Notes under the pieces: model-generated
Told to the model about the DNA's origin: nothing
What the model saw: the letters and a program-made list of their open reading frames with translations, nothing else
The model's database searches: none
Shown: positions 24,736 through 34,700 of the stretch, piece after piece
Numbering within the stretch: position 1 is the first letter of the stretch
How the letters are laid out: each line of letters begins with the position of its first letter
Assembly (NCBI RefSeq): GCF_022919135.1
Contig: NZ_CP095049.1
Location: 4,282,501 to 4,346,500, forward strand
Source of the DNA: Hymenobacter cellulosivorans
Lineage (GTDB): Bacteria > Bacteroidota > Bacteroidia > Cytophagales > Hymenobacteraceae
DNA length: 64,000 nucleotides
Reading direction: 5' to 3'
Made by a program: the position numbers and the translations under genes

Positions 24736-26193
24736 TTACTTTACCTGCATGGCCTGCTCCAGCTCGGCGAAGGGAATAACGGTCTTCACCCCATAATCAG
24801 CGACGGGCCAGGACTGCACCACGGTTTCGACGGGCAGCTTCAGGGCCTGCAAGGCCTGGTAAAGGCCCGCCTGCCGGGCGCTGGCCTTGCGCGGGCCGCC
24901 CTCCCGCTTGATCCAGACCAGGTCGTCTTCGAATAAGAGCTTCTCGCTGGGAAAGTAGTAGATCAGGTAGTCGTTGGTGTGGGCCGACTGCTGGCCGATG
25001 CAGTGAATCTGCATCGTAAACTGGCCGTCGGTAATAGTTTTACTGGTCGTGACTTCCTCGAAAGCCAGGGGCCGGGGGCGGCGCTGCAGGCTGTCGGGCT
25101 GCAGGGTGTGCGGGGCCCCGGCTAGGTAGCGGGCGTAATCGGCCGTGCCGGGTCCGCCGAGGATAGTAGCGCCCTGGGCCACAAAGGCCCGCAACCCGCC
25201 TAGGTAATGCGGGTGGTAGTGCCCAAACACGAAGTACTTGATGGGCTTGCTGGGAGCAATTTTGCGGGCCTGCTGGATGATATACTCTCCATTTTCGCTG
25301 CTCAACGGCGCTTCGGCCACCACCAGAAAGTCCCGAAACTCCACGATGAGCACTCTGTCATCCGTGTGGGCAAGGTTGAGCAGGTGCAGATTGGGCCGGA
25401 AGTGCTCCAGGGTGCTCATAGGCAGCGGGGGCTTCACGGCGGCCACCTGATACCCGGCGGGCCGCTCTAGCAACCCTGGGGCCGCTGCTACGGCAGTCAC
25501 ATTGCGTACCGTTACCGTGTCCAGCACCTTGCCGTTGATTTTGGCCACAGCTACCGTGCGGGCAAAGCGCAGTGGTCTGCTCGGGGTATAGTCCTGGTAG
25601 GTAAAGGTGGTGAGCACGTCGCCAAATAGCTCGTCGTGGCTGAGTACCTGCACGCGCTCCACCAGCTGGTCGGCCTTACGGATCAGGACCGTAACCTGGG
25701 CGCCCGGTAGAGTTGTGCGGTAGGCTGCTAGGCCGGCGGGGGCCGTAGCTTCGGCGTGGGCGTGGTGCTCGCGCAAATAACCCAGCAGCAGCACCGGTGA
25801 GTAGCGGGCCGAGCTTACCAGCTGGGCGGCCAGCCGCTCGGGCGTGGCGGGGGCCACATCCTTTTCCCCGTAGTCCTGAAACAGCACTTCCCCGGCTCCC
25901 ACCTGGGTCCGGGAGTAGTACGTTTTGGTGCCTTGGGTCAGGGTATCCTGGCGCAGGAAGCGTTGGCCACTCAGCCAGGCCGTACCCTTCTTGTCGTACG
26001 TCGTGGCTTGCCAGGGGTACTGCTTGTGCTCTAGCTCGTTGGTCGTTTCGCGGTAGGAAAACGCGGCGTACTTGTCCTTGAGGCCGGCGCCCTGTTGCTG
26101 CCAGCACTTTTCCAGGTAGTCGGTGGGCTTGGCCGCCAGCCCGGGCGAAGGTAGCAGCAGCAGACTGACGCGCAGGAGCACAGGAAACTTCAT
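24736..26193 (-). CDS. Exported metallo-beta-lactamase-fold protein
   Basis: A 485-aa protein with a signal peptide (FPVLLRVSLLLLPSPGLAA). The first 250 residues are a beta-rich region of unknown type. From about residue 280 a metallo-hydrolase fold appears: NLAHTDDRVLIVEFRDFLVV, then the metal motif FGHYHPHYLGGLRA, and later IGQQSAHTNDYLIYYFPSEKLLFEDDLVW, which matches the usual second-His and Asp regions. The canonical HxHxDH is here H-Y-H-P-H-Y, lacking the Asp, so metal use may be changed. Such exported proteins act on lactones, esters or phosphodiesters; no substrate is indicated. Start ATG 26193 (MKFPVLL). Confidence 0.82.
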   Translation of the reverse strand: MKFPVLLRVSLLLLPSPGLAAKPTDYLEKCWQQQGAGLKDKYAAFSYRETTNELEHKQYPWQATTYDKKGTAWLSGQRFLRQDTLTQGTKTYYSRTQVGAGEVLFQDYGEKDVAPATPERLAAQLVSSARYSPVLLLGYLREHHAHAEATAPAGLAAYRTTLPGAQVTVLIRKADQLVERVQVLSHDELFGDVLTTFTYQDYTPSRPLRFARTVAVAKINGKVLDTVTVRNVTAVAAAPGLLERPAGYQVAAVKPPLPMSTLEHFRPNLHLLNLAHTDDRVLIVEFRDFLVVAEAPLSSENGEYIIQQARKIAPSKPIKYFVFGHYHPHYLGGLRAFVAQGATILGGPGTADYARYLAGAPHTLQPDSLQRRPRPLAFEEVTTSKTITDGQFTMQIHCIGQQSAHTNDYLIYYFPSEKLLFEDDLVWIKREGGPRKASARQAGLYQALQALKLPVETVVQSWPVADYGVKTVIPFAELEQAMQVK

Positions 26194-26316
26194 ATCAGGA
26201 AGGTAGCCGTGGGGTAAGGAGCCGACTACAGCCGGGCCGCCGTAAGTTGCAGAAAAAGACCAAACGGCGCACTATTCCTTCGTTCCGGCCGGAGCGGCCA
26301 GGGCCCAACAGCCATT

Positions 26317-26350
26317 CAGGCCGCCGGCGAACTACTGCGCCGACGGCCTG
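26317..26350 (-). terminator. Hairpin after the pectate lyase gene
   Basis: A 13-bp stem with one mismatch (CAGGCCGCCGGCG paired with CGCCGACGGCCTG) and an 8-nt loop lies about 55 bp beyond the pectate lyase stop. No strong U-tract follows. It occupies the 212-bp gap before the metallo-beta-lactamase-fold gene. Confidence 0.5.
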
Positions 26351-26405
26351 AAGATCTTTCTCACGAGCTAGGCAGAAGGCGGCAACCGCCCTAGCTGGCC
26401 TCAGC

Positions 26406-27515
26406 CTAGATACCGCTGTTGACGCAGGTATTGCCCCCCACGGTAGCGCCAGCGCCATTCGAAGCCGTGACGGCCGACTTCACGTTCGAAGCCGCCAGTA
26501 CCGACAGGGTATAGGGCGGAGTGAAGGCCGTTTTGCCGTTGCCGGCAGTGTTGCCCGTCACGTTGGTAAAGACGTTGCCGGTGACCTGCACGGCCGTGGC
26601 ATTATTAGCCATCAGGTCGATGGGGCGGTTCATGTTCTCGAACACGTTGTTCTGCACCAGCAGGTTGGCCTCGAAGCCGGCCATTACCCCCGAGGTGCTC
26701 ACCGAGCTGCCAAACAGGTTATTCACTACGTGAACTTTGCCAAACCGCACGCGGGGCATACGGGCCACGCAGCCCTGGGCCCACCAGCAGCGGGCGAAGG
26801 TGATGCTCAGCTTGCCCCGGTCGCCGGTGGAGGTATCAGAGGAGCCAATCAGGTTGGAGAAGCGGTGGTCATCGGAGCCGCCGGGACCATCCGGGCGGGG
26901 GGATTTCAGATAGGCAAACTTGGTCCAGGAGACGGTGATGAAGTCGGCTGTGTTTTTGAAGTCGAGGTTGCCGTCCACCCCGTCGCGGAACTCGCAGTGG
27001 TCAATCCAGACGCGGGTGCAGGCGTCGACGGTGGCATTGTCCCAGCCGTCGACGTCATAAGCCCCGGGCCCTTCAAAGACCAGGTTGCGAATCACGATGT
27101 TGGAGCAGCGCTTTACGTAGATGATGCCCGACCCGTCCTTGGTCTGGTCGGCCGATACGAGCCGGGCCCCGGCCGAGCCGAAGAGGGTTTTGTTGGTCTG
27201 GTCCTGGAAGGAGATCCGTCCGCCCGAGGGAATGGTAATCGTACCGTTGACCTGCACCACCTTCACGGCCGAGTTGGTAATGGCGGCTTTGAGCTGGTCG
27301 TAGGTCGTCACGATGGTGGGCGTGGCGGTACCGCCGCCGTTGGTGCCGCCGTTTTGGGCCGCCCAGCCTTTGGCCGTGCAGGTGGCTTCTACATCGGCTG
27401 AGGAGGAGACTGGGGCAGCAGCGGGAGCAGCCGGAGTGGGGCTGCTCGTGTCGCAGCCGGCCAGCAGCCCGGAAAAGGATAAAAGCGCGGACGCGAGGAA
27501 CGTGTTGGTTTTCAT
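26406..27515 (-). CDS. Pectate lyase (polysaccharide lyase family 1), lipoprotein
   Basis: A 369-aa surface or secreted enzyme that cleaves pectate by beta-elimination. Lipobox LSFSGLLAGCDTS with a Ser/Pro/Ala linker, then a parallel beta-helix. PL1 hallmarks visible are VWIDHCEFRDGVDGNLDFKN with acidic calcium ligands, ITVSWTKF, and the catalytic-arginine region VARMPRVRFGKVHVVNNLF. It suggests use of plant material. ATG 27515 (MKTNTFLAS) is preferred to an upstream frame start at 27554, which would precede the signal. The 457-bp upstream gap contains a candidate operator at 27743-27760. No Sus-type transporter genes adjoin it, so it is not in a classic utilisation locus. Confidence 0.93.
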   Translation of the reverse strand: MKTNTFLASALLSFSGLLAGCDTSSPTPAAPAAAPVSSSADVEATCTAKGWAAQNGGTNGGGTATPTIVTTYDQLKAAITNSAVKVVQVNGTITIPSGGRISFQDQTNKTLFGSAGARLVSADQTKDGSGIIYVKRCSNIVIRNLVFEGPGAYDVDGWDNATVDACTRVWIDHCEFRDGVDGNLDFKNTADFITVSWTKFAYLKSPRPDGPGGSDDHRFSNLIGSSDTSTGDRGKLSITFARCWWAQGCVARMPRVRFGKVHVVNNLFGSSVSTSGVMAGFEANLLVQNNVFENMNRPIDLMANNATAVQVTGNVFTNVTGNTAGNGKTAFTPPYTLSVLAASNVKSAVTASNGAGATVGGNTCVNSGI

Positions 27516-27742
27516 GGGGAATTTTGGTGGTTGGTGGAAGCCCGCCACGGTCATGGCGGGTACTCAGGGCGAGGCAATAGGCATTTCACACGGATTGACC
27601 TTGGCTAGAAATTCCCTCGGGCTGTCCGGCCGGAACGCAGCGCCGCGGTATCCTACTCAAATCCAACTACATGTAAAATATTCCATCAACGTACGCCTTT
27701 ACAACCACACTAAATCCGCGAATACCACTATAAATCAATGCA

Positions 27743-27760
27743 AACGTTGCCGGGAACGTT
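27743..27760. promoter_or_regulatory. Paired AACGTT sites in the gap upstream of pectate lyase
   Basis: AACGTT - GCCGGG - AACGTT, a near-palindrome, lies about 230 bp upstream of the pectate lyase start. Both outer words are palindromes and the first is part of CAAACGTTGC, reminiscent of LacI-type operators. No regulator gene is adjacent, so this is only a candidate. The rest of 27516-27870 shows nothing else recognisable. Confidence 0.3.
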
Positions 27761-27870
27761 GTCAGAGAATACGTAGCAAGTATCAAGCAGATTACTCTCC
27801 GGCACCAGGGCAGGAAAGTCAACTTCAAACGGGGGGCTAGCTTGCCAGGTAGAGGCTGCCCGATACGCAA

Positions 27871-27906
27871 ACCGCCGCGCCCTTCCCGGAGGAAAAGCGC
27901 GGCGGT
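27871..27906 (-). terminator. Hairpin after the gene at 27973-28443
   Basis: A perfect 10-bp stem ACCGCCGCGC / GCGCGGCGGT with a 16-nt loop, 66 bp beyond the stop codon on the minus strand. No U-tract. Confidence 0.5.
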
Positions 27907-27972
27907 ACCGACAACAAGGATTAAAGAAGGGCGCGTACCTGAGTTGTAAGGACTAGCTGACAACTTCTCTTC

Positions 27973-28443
27973 CTACTTGAAATACTCAGCCGTATAATAC
28001 ATCTGGTAAGGCGTCGGCACCAGCCTATTGAAACGCTGCACGAAGGTGTCAAAGAACCTGACCTTCTTCTTGTAGATATCCGTCACCCGCATGAACTCAC
28101 CTTTATATAGCACGACACGGTAGCTGATGTCATGCAAATTGCTGATGCGGGCAGGTTCGTACTTATCCCGAATGGAGGACAGATAGATTTGGTCGAAGGG
28201 TGCCAAAAGCCAATTTCGTTCAGTTGGGGTCAGCCTTCTTGTGTACAATGTATCTGTTGCTCCCATTGAAAGGTCTTTTACAACCAATGAGTCAGCCGTA
28301 ATGGTGTAGTGCTGCTCCGTTCCCAGATAGGCAAACACATCGATGCGTAAGAGGGTGACCTTTTGTGGCTTCTTATATCCTTTATGCTGGCCTTTAACCA
28401 AGCCGGGCAAACTCAGCAGCAGGATAAGCAGCAGCGACTTCAC
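27973..28443 (-). CDS. Small exported protein of unknown function, coupled to the M28 peptidase gene
   Basis: A 156-aa protein with a clean signal peptide (MKSLLLILLLSLPGLVKGQ) and a mature domain rich in Tyr, Phe and Lys/Arg (LGTEQHYTITADSLVVKDLS, RFNRLVPTPYQMYYTAEYFK). Not recognised. The start is a GTG at 28443 whose first base is also the last base of the M28 stop (TAGTG), so translation is probably coupled to the upstream peptidase gene. Its composition is noticeably lower in GC than the peptidase gene. No catalytic motif is visible. Confidence 0.72.
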   Translation of the reverse strand: MKSLLLILLLSLPGLVKGQHKGYKKPQKVTLLRIDVFAYLGTEQHYTITADSLVVKDLSMGATDTLYTRRLTPTERNWLLAPFDQIYLSSIRDKYEPARISNLHDISYRVVLYKGEFMRVTDIYKKKVRFFDTFVQRFNRLVPTPYQMYYTAEYFK

Positions 28444-30176
28444 TACTTCCCCATACTCTTGTCCCGCGCGGCTTTAAACTCTGAACCGGCTTTCCACTGC
28501 GGGAACGTAGCCTCGGCGGCCAGGCGCTGCCCCACGCGCCAATACAGCTCGGCGTCCTGGGCAATGCCCGAGAGGTCCCAGCTGGGGTCCATCTGGTCGG
28601 CGGGCTTGTGGTACATGTTGGTGGTGTAGTTCTGGCGCTGCTTGGCAATGGCTTCCTTGCCGCCGCTGCGACTCTCGAAACCGCCGCTGGCGTAGAGCGA
28701 GGGCACACCCACGTGGGCAAAGTTGAAGTGGTCGGAGCGGTAGAACATGCCGGTTTCGGGCGTCTGGTCGGGCAGCACGTAGCGGTCCTGCTCCTTGGCC
28801 GCGGCGCGGGCGTAGTCCTCCAGCTCCGACTGCCCGTAGCCGATAACGGTGAGGTCCTTCATCGGGCCGTAGGGCCAGAGCATGTCCATGTTCAGGTCGG
28901 CCACGGTTTTGTTCAGCGGGTAAGGCGGGTGCTGGGCGTAGTAGGCCGAGCCGAGCAGGCCCTGCTCCTCCCCGGTCACGGCCAGAAACACGATGCTGCG
29001 CTGGGGCTTGGTGGGAGCCTGCTGAAACGCCTGGGCAATGCTGAGCAAGGCGGCCAGACCAGTACCGTCGTCCACGGCTCCGTTGTAGATAGAGTCGCCG
29101 GCAATAGCTTTGCCAACTCCAAAATGGTCCCAGTGAGCCGAATAGATGATGTACTCTGAGGCCCGGGTAGTGCCGGGCAGCACGGCCAGCACGTTCTTGC
29201 TGGTCTGGCGGCGCAGCTTGTTCTGAATGCTACCCGAAAGGGTCAGGCCACCCAAAGCCCGGGGCTTGAAGCCTTTCTTATTGGCAGCGGCATAGAGCTG
29301 GTCGTAGTCCTGGCCGGCCGCCGCAAACAGCTTTTTGGCCGCGTCCATCGTGAGCCAGCCTTCCAGGGCGCATTTGTCGGCCCCTTTGTTCGGGGTCTGG
29401 GCGCGTAGCTTGGGGCTGGTGGCCCCGCTGAGCACCACGCTCCAGGGGTAGGCCGCGGGCTTGGTATCGTGGACGATGAGCACCCCGGCGGCTCCGTGGC
29501 GGGCGGCCTCCTCGTATTTATAGGTCCAGCGGCCGTAGTAGGTCATGGCTTTGCCCTTAAACATCGTGGTGTCGTTGCCCGCGTTGCCGGGGTCATTCAC
29601 CAGAATGACGACCGTCTTGCCTTTCACGTCAAGGCCGGCGTAATCGTCCCAGCCGTACTCGGGGGCCGTCACGCCGTAGCCGGCAAACACCAGCGGGGAG
29701 TTCGTGACGGTTACTTTTTCCTTCTCCTGCTGAGTAAAGGCCACAAAGTCGGTCTTATACTGGAAGCTCAGACTTTGGCCCTTGCCCTTGATTTGCAGAG
29801 TGCTGGAAGGCGTGCCGGTAACCTCCACCATGGGCACGGCCTGGAAGTAGCTGCCATCGGGCCCGGGCTGCAGCCCGAGCTTCTTGAACTCCTGGGCCAG
29901 GTAGGCCGTGATGCGCTCCTCCCCGACCGTAAACGGCTTGCGGCCCTGCATCTCGTCGGAGGATACGGCCTGCAGGTACTGGCCAATGGTAGCGGCCGAA
30001 ATGGCGGGTGCGGCCGTACCAGATGTAGCGGCCGCCTCGGCGGGGAGCTGAGAGCCGGCCGTAGACGAAGGCAGCATGGACGTGGCGGCTGGGCGAGTCT
30101 GGCAGTTGGTCAGGGCCAAGGCCAGGAGGCTGGCAGGCAGCAGCTGACGCCAGGAAAGGAAAGCGGAAACAGACAT
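28443..30176 (-). CDS. M28-family zinc metallopeptidase with PA domain, lipoprotein
   Basis: A 577-aa exported aminopeptidase-type enzyme. The lipobox is LALALTNCQT. A PA (protease-associated) domain in the middle (GYGVTAPEYGWDDYAGLDVKGK, GAAGVLIVHD) is inserted before the catalytic part. The co-catalytic zinc ligands are evident: His in SAHWDHFG, Asp in NGAVDDGTGLAALL, Glu-Glu in VTGEEQGLLGS, Asp in VADLNMDM and a late His in FYRSDHFNFAHVG. It probably digests peptides outside the cytoplasm. Start ATG 30176 (MSVSAFLS) gives a proper signal. It is followed by the overlapping small gene at 27973-28443. Confidence 0.93.
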   Translation of the reverse strand: MSVSAFLSWRQLLPASLLALALTNCQTRPAATSMLPSSTAGSQLPAEAAATSGTAAPAISAATIGQYLQAVSSDEMQGRKPFTVGEERITAYLAQEFKKLGLQPGPDGSYFQAVPMVEVTGTPSSTLQIKGKGQSLSFQYKTDFVAFTQQEKEKVTVTNSPLVFAGYGVTAPEYGWDDYAGLDVKGKTVVILVNDPGNAGNDTTMFKGKAMTYYGRWTYKYEEAARHGAAGVLIVHDTKPAAYPWSVVLSGATSPKLRAQTPNKGADKCALEGWLTMDAAKKLFAAAGQDYDQLYAAANKKGFKPRALGGLTLSGSIQNKLRRQTSKNVLAVLPGTTRASEYIIYSAHWDHFGVGKAIAGDSIYNGAVDDGTGLAALLSIAQAFQQAPTKPQRSIVFLAVTGEEQGLLGSAYYAQHPPYPLNKTVADLNMDMLWPYGPMKDLTVIGYGQSELEDYARAAAKEQDRYVLPDQTPETGMFYRSDHFNFAHVGVPSLYASGGFESRSGGKEAIAKQRQNYTTNMYHKPADQMDPSWDLSGIAQDAELYWRVGQRLAAEATFPQWKAGSEFKAARDKSMGK

Positions 30177-30256
30177 AGAAGAGCAGCTAGGATACACAAG
30201 GGGCCACCGCACCGCCGCGGCCGGCGAGCAACTTACGACATCGGGCCCACATTGGA

Positions 30257-30279
30257 AACCCGGAAAGCAGCTCCGGGTT
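30257..30279 (-). terminator. Hairpin after the lipoprotein gene at 30382
   Basis: A perfect 8-bp stem AACCCGGA / TCCGGGTT with a 7-nt loop, about 100 bp beyond the stop codon. No clear U-tract; weak. Confidence 0.4.
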
Positions 30280-30381
30280 CAGCCCGAAACCCACCCGAAG
30301 CACCCAAGGTGCGCCCCGAAGGCCGCCCCGAAGAACCCGTCCGGCTGCTCCCTCCCTTAGCCCGCAGCCGGGAGCAAGCAA

Positions 30382-31209
30382 CTACACCTCGTCGCACTCC
30401 GAGGCGATGCGCACGAAAAGCTGGTCGAATAGCCGGTGCTGCCGGGCACTAACTTCCACGCGGGGCACCGATTGATTCGCGCAGTTCGACCAGCCGAAAG
30501 TCAGCAGGTCAATCTTGGCATACGTAAGCCAGTCGGCGGCAGCGGCGTGGGCCAGGTAGGTGGCCTTGAGTGCCTCCGGGTCCGCATTGTTCCGGAGTTT
30601 CTGCTCCACCAGCTCTTGCCAGTCGTGGCGGATCAGGCTGTCGTTGTGGGCCGCCAGACCGCGCACAAACTGGTGGCAAGCCGCCGGATACGGGGCCCCC
30701 AGCAGCAGCTCCGGCTCGGTAAAGCCCTGGATGTAGAGGCGGGTTTTGCGGTAATCGGCCTCCAACTCGCGCAGGCGGGCCTGTTTGAGTTGCTGCCACA
30801 CCGGCTGCGGCACTACTTCTAGCGCTAGGTAGTGCCGGCGCCGCTTGGCGTAGTTGGCCTCCAGCGAATCCAGGCGCAGGTTTCCCAGGCTAGCGGGCCT
30901 AAAGACGGTTGAATAGTAAGTTAGCAGCGCCTCGTTGTTGAGCACGTCCCAGGTGCCCCGGAGCTGGGCCGGCGTGTAGCGGCGTGGGTCATACTGCCCC
31001 GTATACCGGCAAACGTCGGACTCCCAAACGTAGGTTGCCAGCGTATCGAGGGCCGGGGCTGGTACCGGGGCAGCAGGCTCAGGCGTTGGTTGCGCCGCAG
31101 TGGGGGCCGTCGGGTTCGGGGCAGAAGTGTGCTCCGCGGGTTGGGAACAGGAAGCCGTCAGTAGGGCTGACAGGCAGCTTGTAAGTACGAAAGAGGGAAA
31201 ACGAGGCAA
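30382..31209 (-). CDS. Putative lipoprotein of unknown function
   Basis: A 275-aa protein with lipobox LSALLTASCSQP followed by a long Pro/Ala/Thr linker (NPTAPTAAQPTPEPAAPVPA), then a mostly helical domain rich in Leu, Arg and Tyr (YAKRRRHYLALEVV, LKQARLRELEADYRKTRLYI). Four Cys in the mature part (VCRYTG, AACHQF, SNCANQ, SECDEV) could form two disulphides. The frame has only a TTG start at 31209, but this places the signal peptide correctly and no internal ATG does. Not recognised as a known family. Confidence 0.7.
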   Translation of the reverse strand: MPRFPSFVLTSCLSALLTASCSQPAEHTSAPNPTAPTAAQPTPEPAAPVPAPALDTLATYVWESDVCRYTGQYDPRRYTPAQLRGTWDVLNNEALLTYYSTVFRPASLGNLRLDSLEANYAKRRRHYLALEVVPQPVWQQLKQARLRELEADYRKTRLYIQGFTEPELLLGAPYPAACHQFVRGLAAHNDSLIRHDWQELVEQKLRNNADPEALKATYLAHAAAADWLTYAKIDLLTFGWSNCANQSVPRVEVSARQHRLFDQLFVRIASECDEV

Positions 31210-31316
31210 AGCGGCGCAGGCAGGAACCGGTGACAGAATATAACTTCTGCCAAATATAGAGAGCCAACTCCGTTTCGCCGGCCGGCGCAGGTACCCGCTT
31301 TGCCTCGTTTTGGGGG

Positions 31317-31541
31317 TTAGAAGCGGCTCCGGCTGCCGTTGGCTTTGCGCGTGAGCTGGGGCAGGCGAAATACCTTCTTGCTCCGGTGGCGCTTGGCCCC
31401 GCGGTAGAGTTTATAGTTGGGCCGGTGCACGTACATCCGGCCCCGGGCCTTGGCCCGGGCATAGGCGCTGGGTCGGGCGGCCTCGGCTTGCCCAGTCAGC
31501 AGAAACAACACAACGCCAATCAGCAGCAGCACTTTATTCAT
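31317..31541 (-). CDS. Small exported basic protein
   Basis: A 74-aa protein with a signal peptide (MNKVLLLIGVVLFLLTGQAE then AA) and a strongly basic mature part of about 50 residues (YARAKARGRMYVHRPNYKLY, KRHRSKKVFRLPQLTRK). Such peptides could bind nucleic acid, polysaccharide or anionic lipid; nothing specific is recognised. ATG 31541 is chosen over the GTG just ahead at 31544. It stands alone, 107 bp upstream of the lipoprotein gene. Confidence 0.6.
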   Translation of the reverse strand: MNKVLLLIGVVLFLLTGQAEAARPSAYARAKARGRMYVHRPNYKLYRGAKRHRSKKVFRLPQLTRKANGSRSRF

Positions 31542-31731
31542 CACAGAAAAGGTTGGTGTAAGAGGTAAACTGCATTTGCCGGCAAAATATTGTTTAGCCG
31601 TACTCGGTCCCGCGCTTTTGGCCGGTTCCTGGCTCCGAGGGGCCTACTGGTCTCTTGAAGTTGGCTGCTGCATTTGTTGCCTTGTATATTTATCTTTTAT
31701 TGCGCCTTTCTCCTTCCGCTCCCGCCGCTCT

Positions 31732-34700
31732 ATGTCTGCCCTTTCTGCTCCTCCCGATTCCCTTGCCGCCGAACTAGAACAGGAACGGGCCCGCCGCCAG
31801 CGGGCCGAAGCCCGCGTGGCCGAGCTGGAACGGCAGCTGGCCGACAGCCAAGCCACGGCCCACCGCTCCCGCACCCAGCTGGCGGCCGTGGTGCAAAACA
31901 TGCGCCTGGGCTTTATGCTGGTCGACGACAGCGGGCGGGTGGAGCTGGTCAACCAGCGCTACTGCGAGCTGTTTGGCCTGAGCGAAGTGCCCGGCGAGCT
32001 GCACCAGACCACCGGCATGGCCGTGGCGGCCCGCATTTGCCACAACTTCAAAGACCCTGCTTACTACCTGGCCCAGGCCGGCGCCATTCGGCAGCGGGGC
32101 GAGTCGGTGCTGAACGAGGAACTAGAGCTGGCCGACGGCCGGGTGCTGGAGCGCGACTATCTGGTGCTCGACAACGTGATGGCCGGGCGCCTGGTGTGCT
32201 ACCGCGACGTGACCGAGCGTTACCAGCGCGAGGCCCAGCTGCGCACCGTCTCGCTGATTGCCGAGCAGAACCCGAACCCGGTAGTGCGCCTCACGGCCAC
32301 CGGGGAGCTGATTTACGCCAACCCAGCGGCAGTCGGGCTGGTAGCGGCCCTCGATACGGAGCCCGAGCTGCGCCCCCAATTGCTGAGCCTGGTCACGACG
32401 GCCCTGGCCACGGCCGGCACCCAGCGCCAGGAAATAGCTGTGGGCGCCCAGCATTACCTGTTGCAGGTAGCCCCCGTGCCCCGGGAGCAGTACGCCACCC
32501 TCTACCTGGTCGATATTACGGCTCGCCGCCAGGCCGAGCAGCAGCTGGCCGAGCAGCGGGAGTTCTACGAAGCCATTCTCAAGGAGCTGCCGGTGGGTGT
32601 TTCCGTGTTTGATGCCCAGCACCGCTACCTGTTTGCCAACCCCAACGTGACCCAGAACGAGGAGCTGCGCCAGTGGCTGATCGGTAAGGACAACTACGAG
32701 GTAACCGCGTACCGGCAGCGCCCCCGGGCTCTGGCCGAAGAGCGGCAGCGCCAGTTTGAGCTGGCCCTGACCAGCCACCGCGACGTGCACTGGGAAGAAA
32801 CGGTGGAAGACCAAAATGGCACGAGCTACGTGCTGCGCCGGTTTCACCCGGTGTTCAATCCCGACGGCAGCCTACGCATGATGGTAGCCTACGGGCTGGA
32901 TGTGACCGAGCGGCGCCAGGCCGAGCAGCAGCTGGCCCGGCAGCGCGAATTCTACGAAACCATCCTCAATGAGCTGCCCGCCGACATCGGCGTCTTTGAC
33001 ACCCAGCACCGCTACCTCTACGTCAATCCGGTGGGCATCAAGAATCCGGAGGTGCGGGCCTGGATTATCGGCAAGGACCACTTCGAATACTGCGCCTACC
33101 GGCAGCGCCCCATCGAGCTGGCCCTGCAGCGCAAGCAGATGTTTGACCAGGTCATTGACGAGCGGCGCCACGTCACGCAGGAAGAAACGATTCAGACGCC
33201 CCAGGGGCCGCGCCACATGCTGCGCCTGATGCAGCCCGTGTTCGGACCCGACGGAGCCGTGCGCCTGATTGTAGCCTACGGCCTCGATATTACGGAGCGC
33301 CACCAGGCCGAGGTGCGCCTACAGGAGCAGCAGGAATTTATCCGCCAAGTCGTGGATACCTCGCCCAACCTGCTTTACGTGACCAATGAGCAGGGCCAGG
33401 CTGTATTCAGCAACGTCAGCTTTGCCGATATCCTGACTCGCAGCAACCACCGTCAGGTGCGCGAAGCCGATGATACGCCCGAAGCCCAGGAGCTGCGCCA
33501 GCTCACCGAGTGGAACCGGGTGGTACTGGCTACCGGCGACGAAATTTCGGGGGAACTGCCCTTTACCCTGGCCAATGGCCAGGTGCTGCAGCTGCAGGTG
33601 GTGAAGCGCCCCTTGCGGCGCCCCCACGGCGAGATGGAAGTCCTGACCGTGTGCACCGATATTACGGAGCTGAAGCGGGCCAAGCGCGAGGCGGAAGCGG
33701 CGGCCACGGCCCGGGAAAACTTCCTGGCCAACATGAGCCACGAGATTCGCACGCCCATGAACGGAGTGCTGGGCATGGCCGGCCTGCTCACCCGCACGCC
33801 CCTGACCGAGCAGCAGCTCGAATACGTGAACATTATCCGTAACTCGGGCACTCACCTGCTGGGCCTGCTCAACGACATTCTGGACGTGGCCAAAATCACG
33901 TCAGGCAAGCTGGAGCTGGAGCGGATTCCCTTCAACCTGAACCAGACCCTGCAGGCCGTAGGCCAGACCATCAGCTTCCAGGCGGCCAGCAAGGGCCTGA
34001 GCTTCAGCATCGAGGCCGTGGCCACGGCAGCCGAGCCAGTGGTACTCAGCGACCCGCAGCGCCTAAGCCAGGTCCTGCTCAACCTGCTCAGCAACAGCCT
34101 CAAATTTACCGAGCACGGCGGCATCACGCTCACTGGCAAGGTGCTCACCGACTCGGCCCAGGACCTGACCGTGAGCTTTTTGGTAACCGACACCGGCCTG
34201 GGCGTGGCCCTCGACAAGCAGGAAAGCATCTTCTCGACCTTTACCCAGGCCTACGCCGACACCAGCCGCCGCTTTGGCGGCTCGGGCCTGGGCCTGAGCA
34301 TCAGCAGCAGCCTGGTCGAGCAGCTCGGCGGCCACCTGCTCATGTGCAGTGAGCCGGGCCAGGGCACGTCCTTTGGCTTCACACTGACCTTTGCCAAGGC
34401 CGGGGCCGAGGAAATCCGGGCGCTGCAGCAGGCCACCGTTGAGGAGGATCTGGCGGCGGCCGTGGAAAGCGTGCGGGGCCTACGGGTGCTGCTGGTGGAA
34501 GACCACGACGTGAACCGGCAGCTGGCCCAGCTGGTGCTGGAAAGCTACGAGGCGGTGGTGGAAACGGCTGCCGACGGCGCCTCGGCCCTGGCTTTGTTTG
34601 AGCGCAACGTGTACGACGTGATTCTGATGGACATCCAGATGCCGGGCATGAACGGCCTGGAGGCCACGGCCCGCATCCGCCAACACCCCGACGTAGCCCG

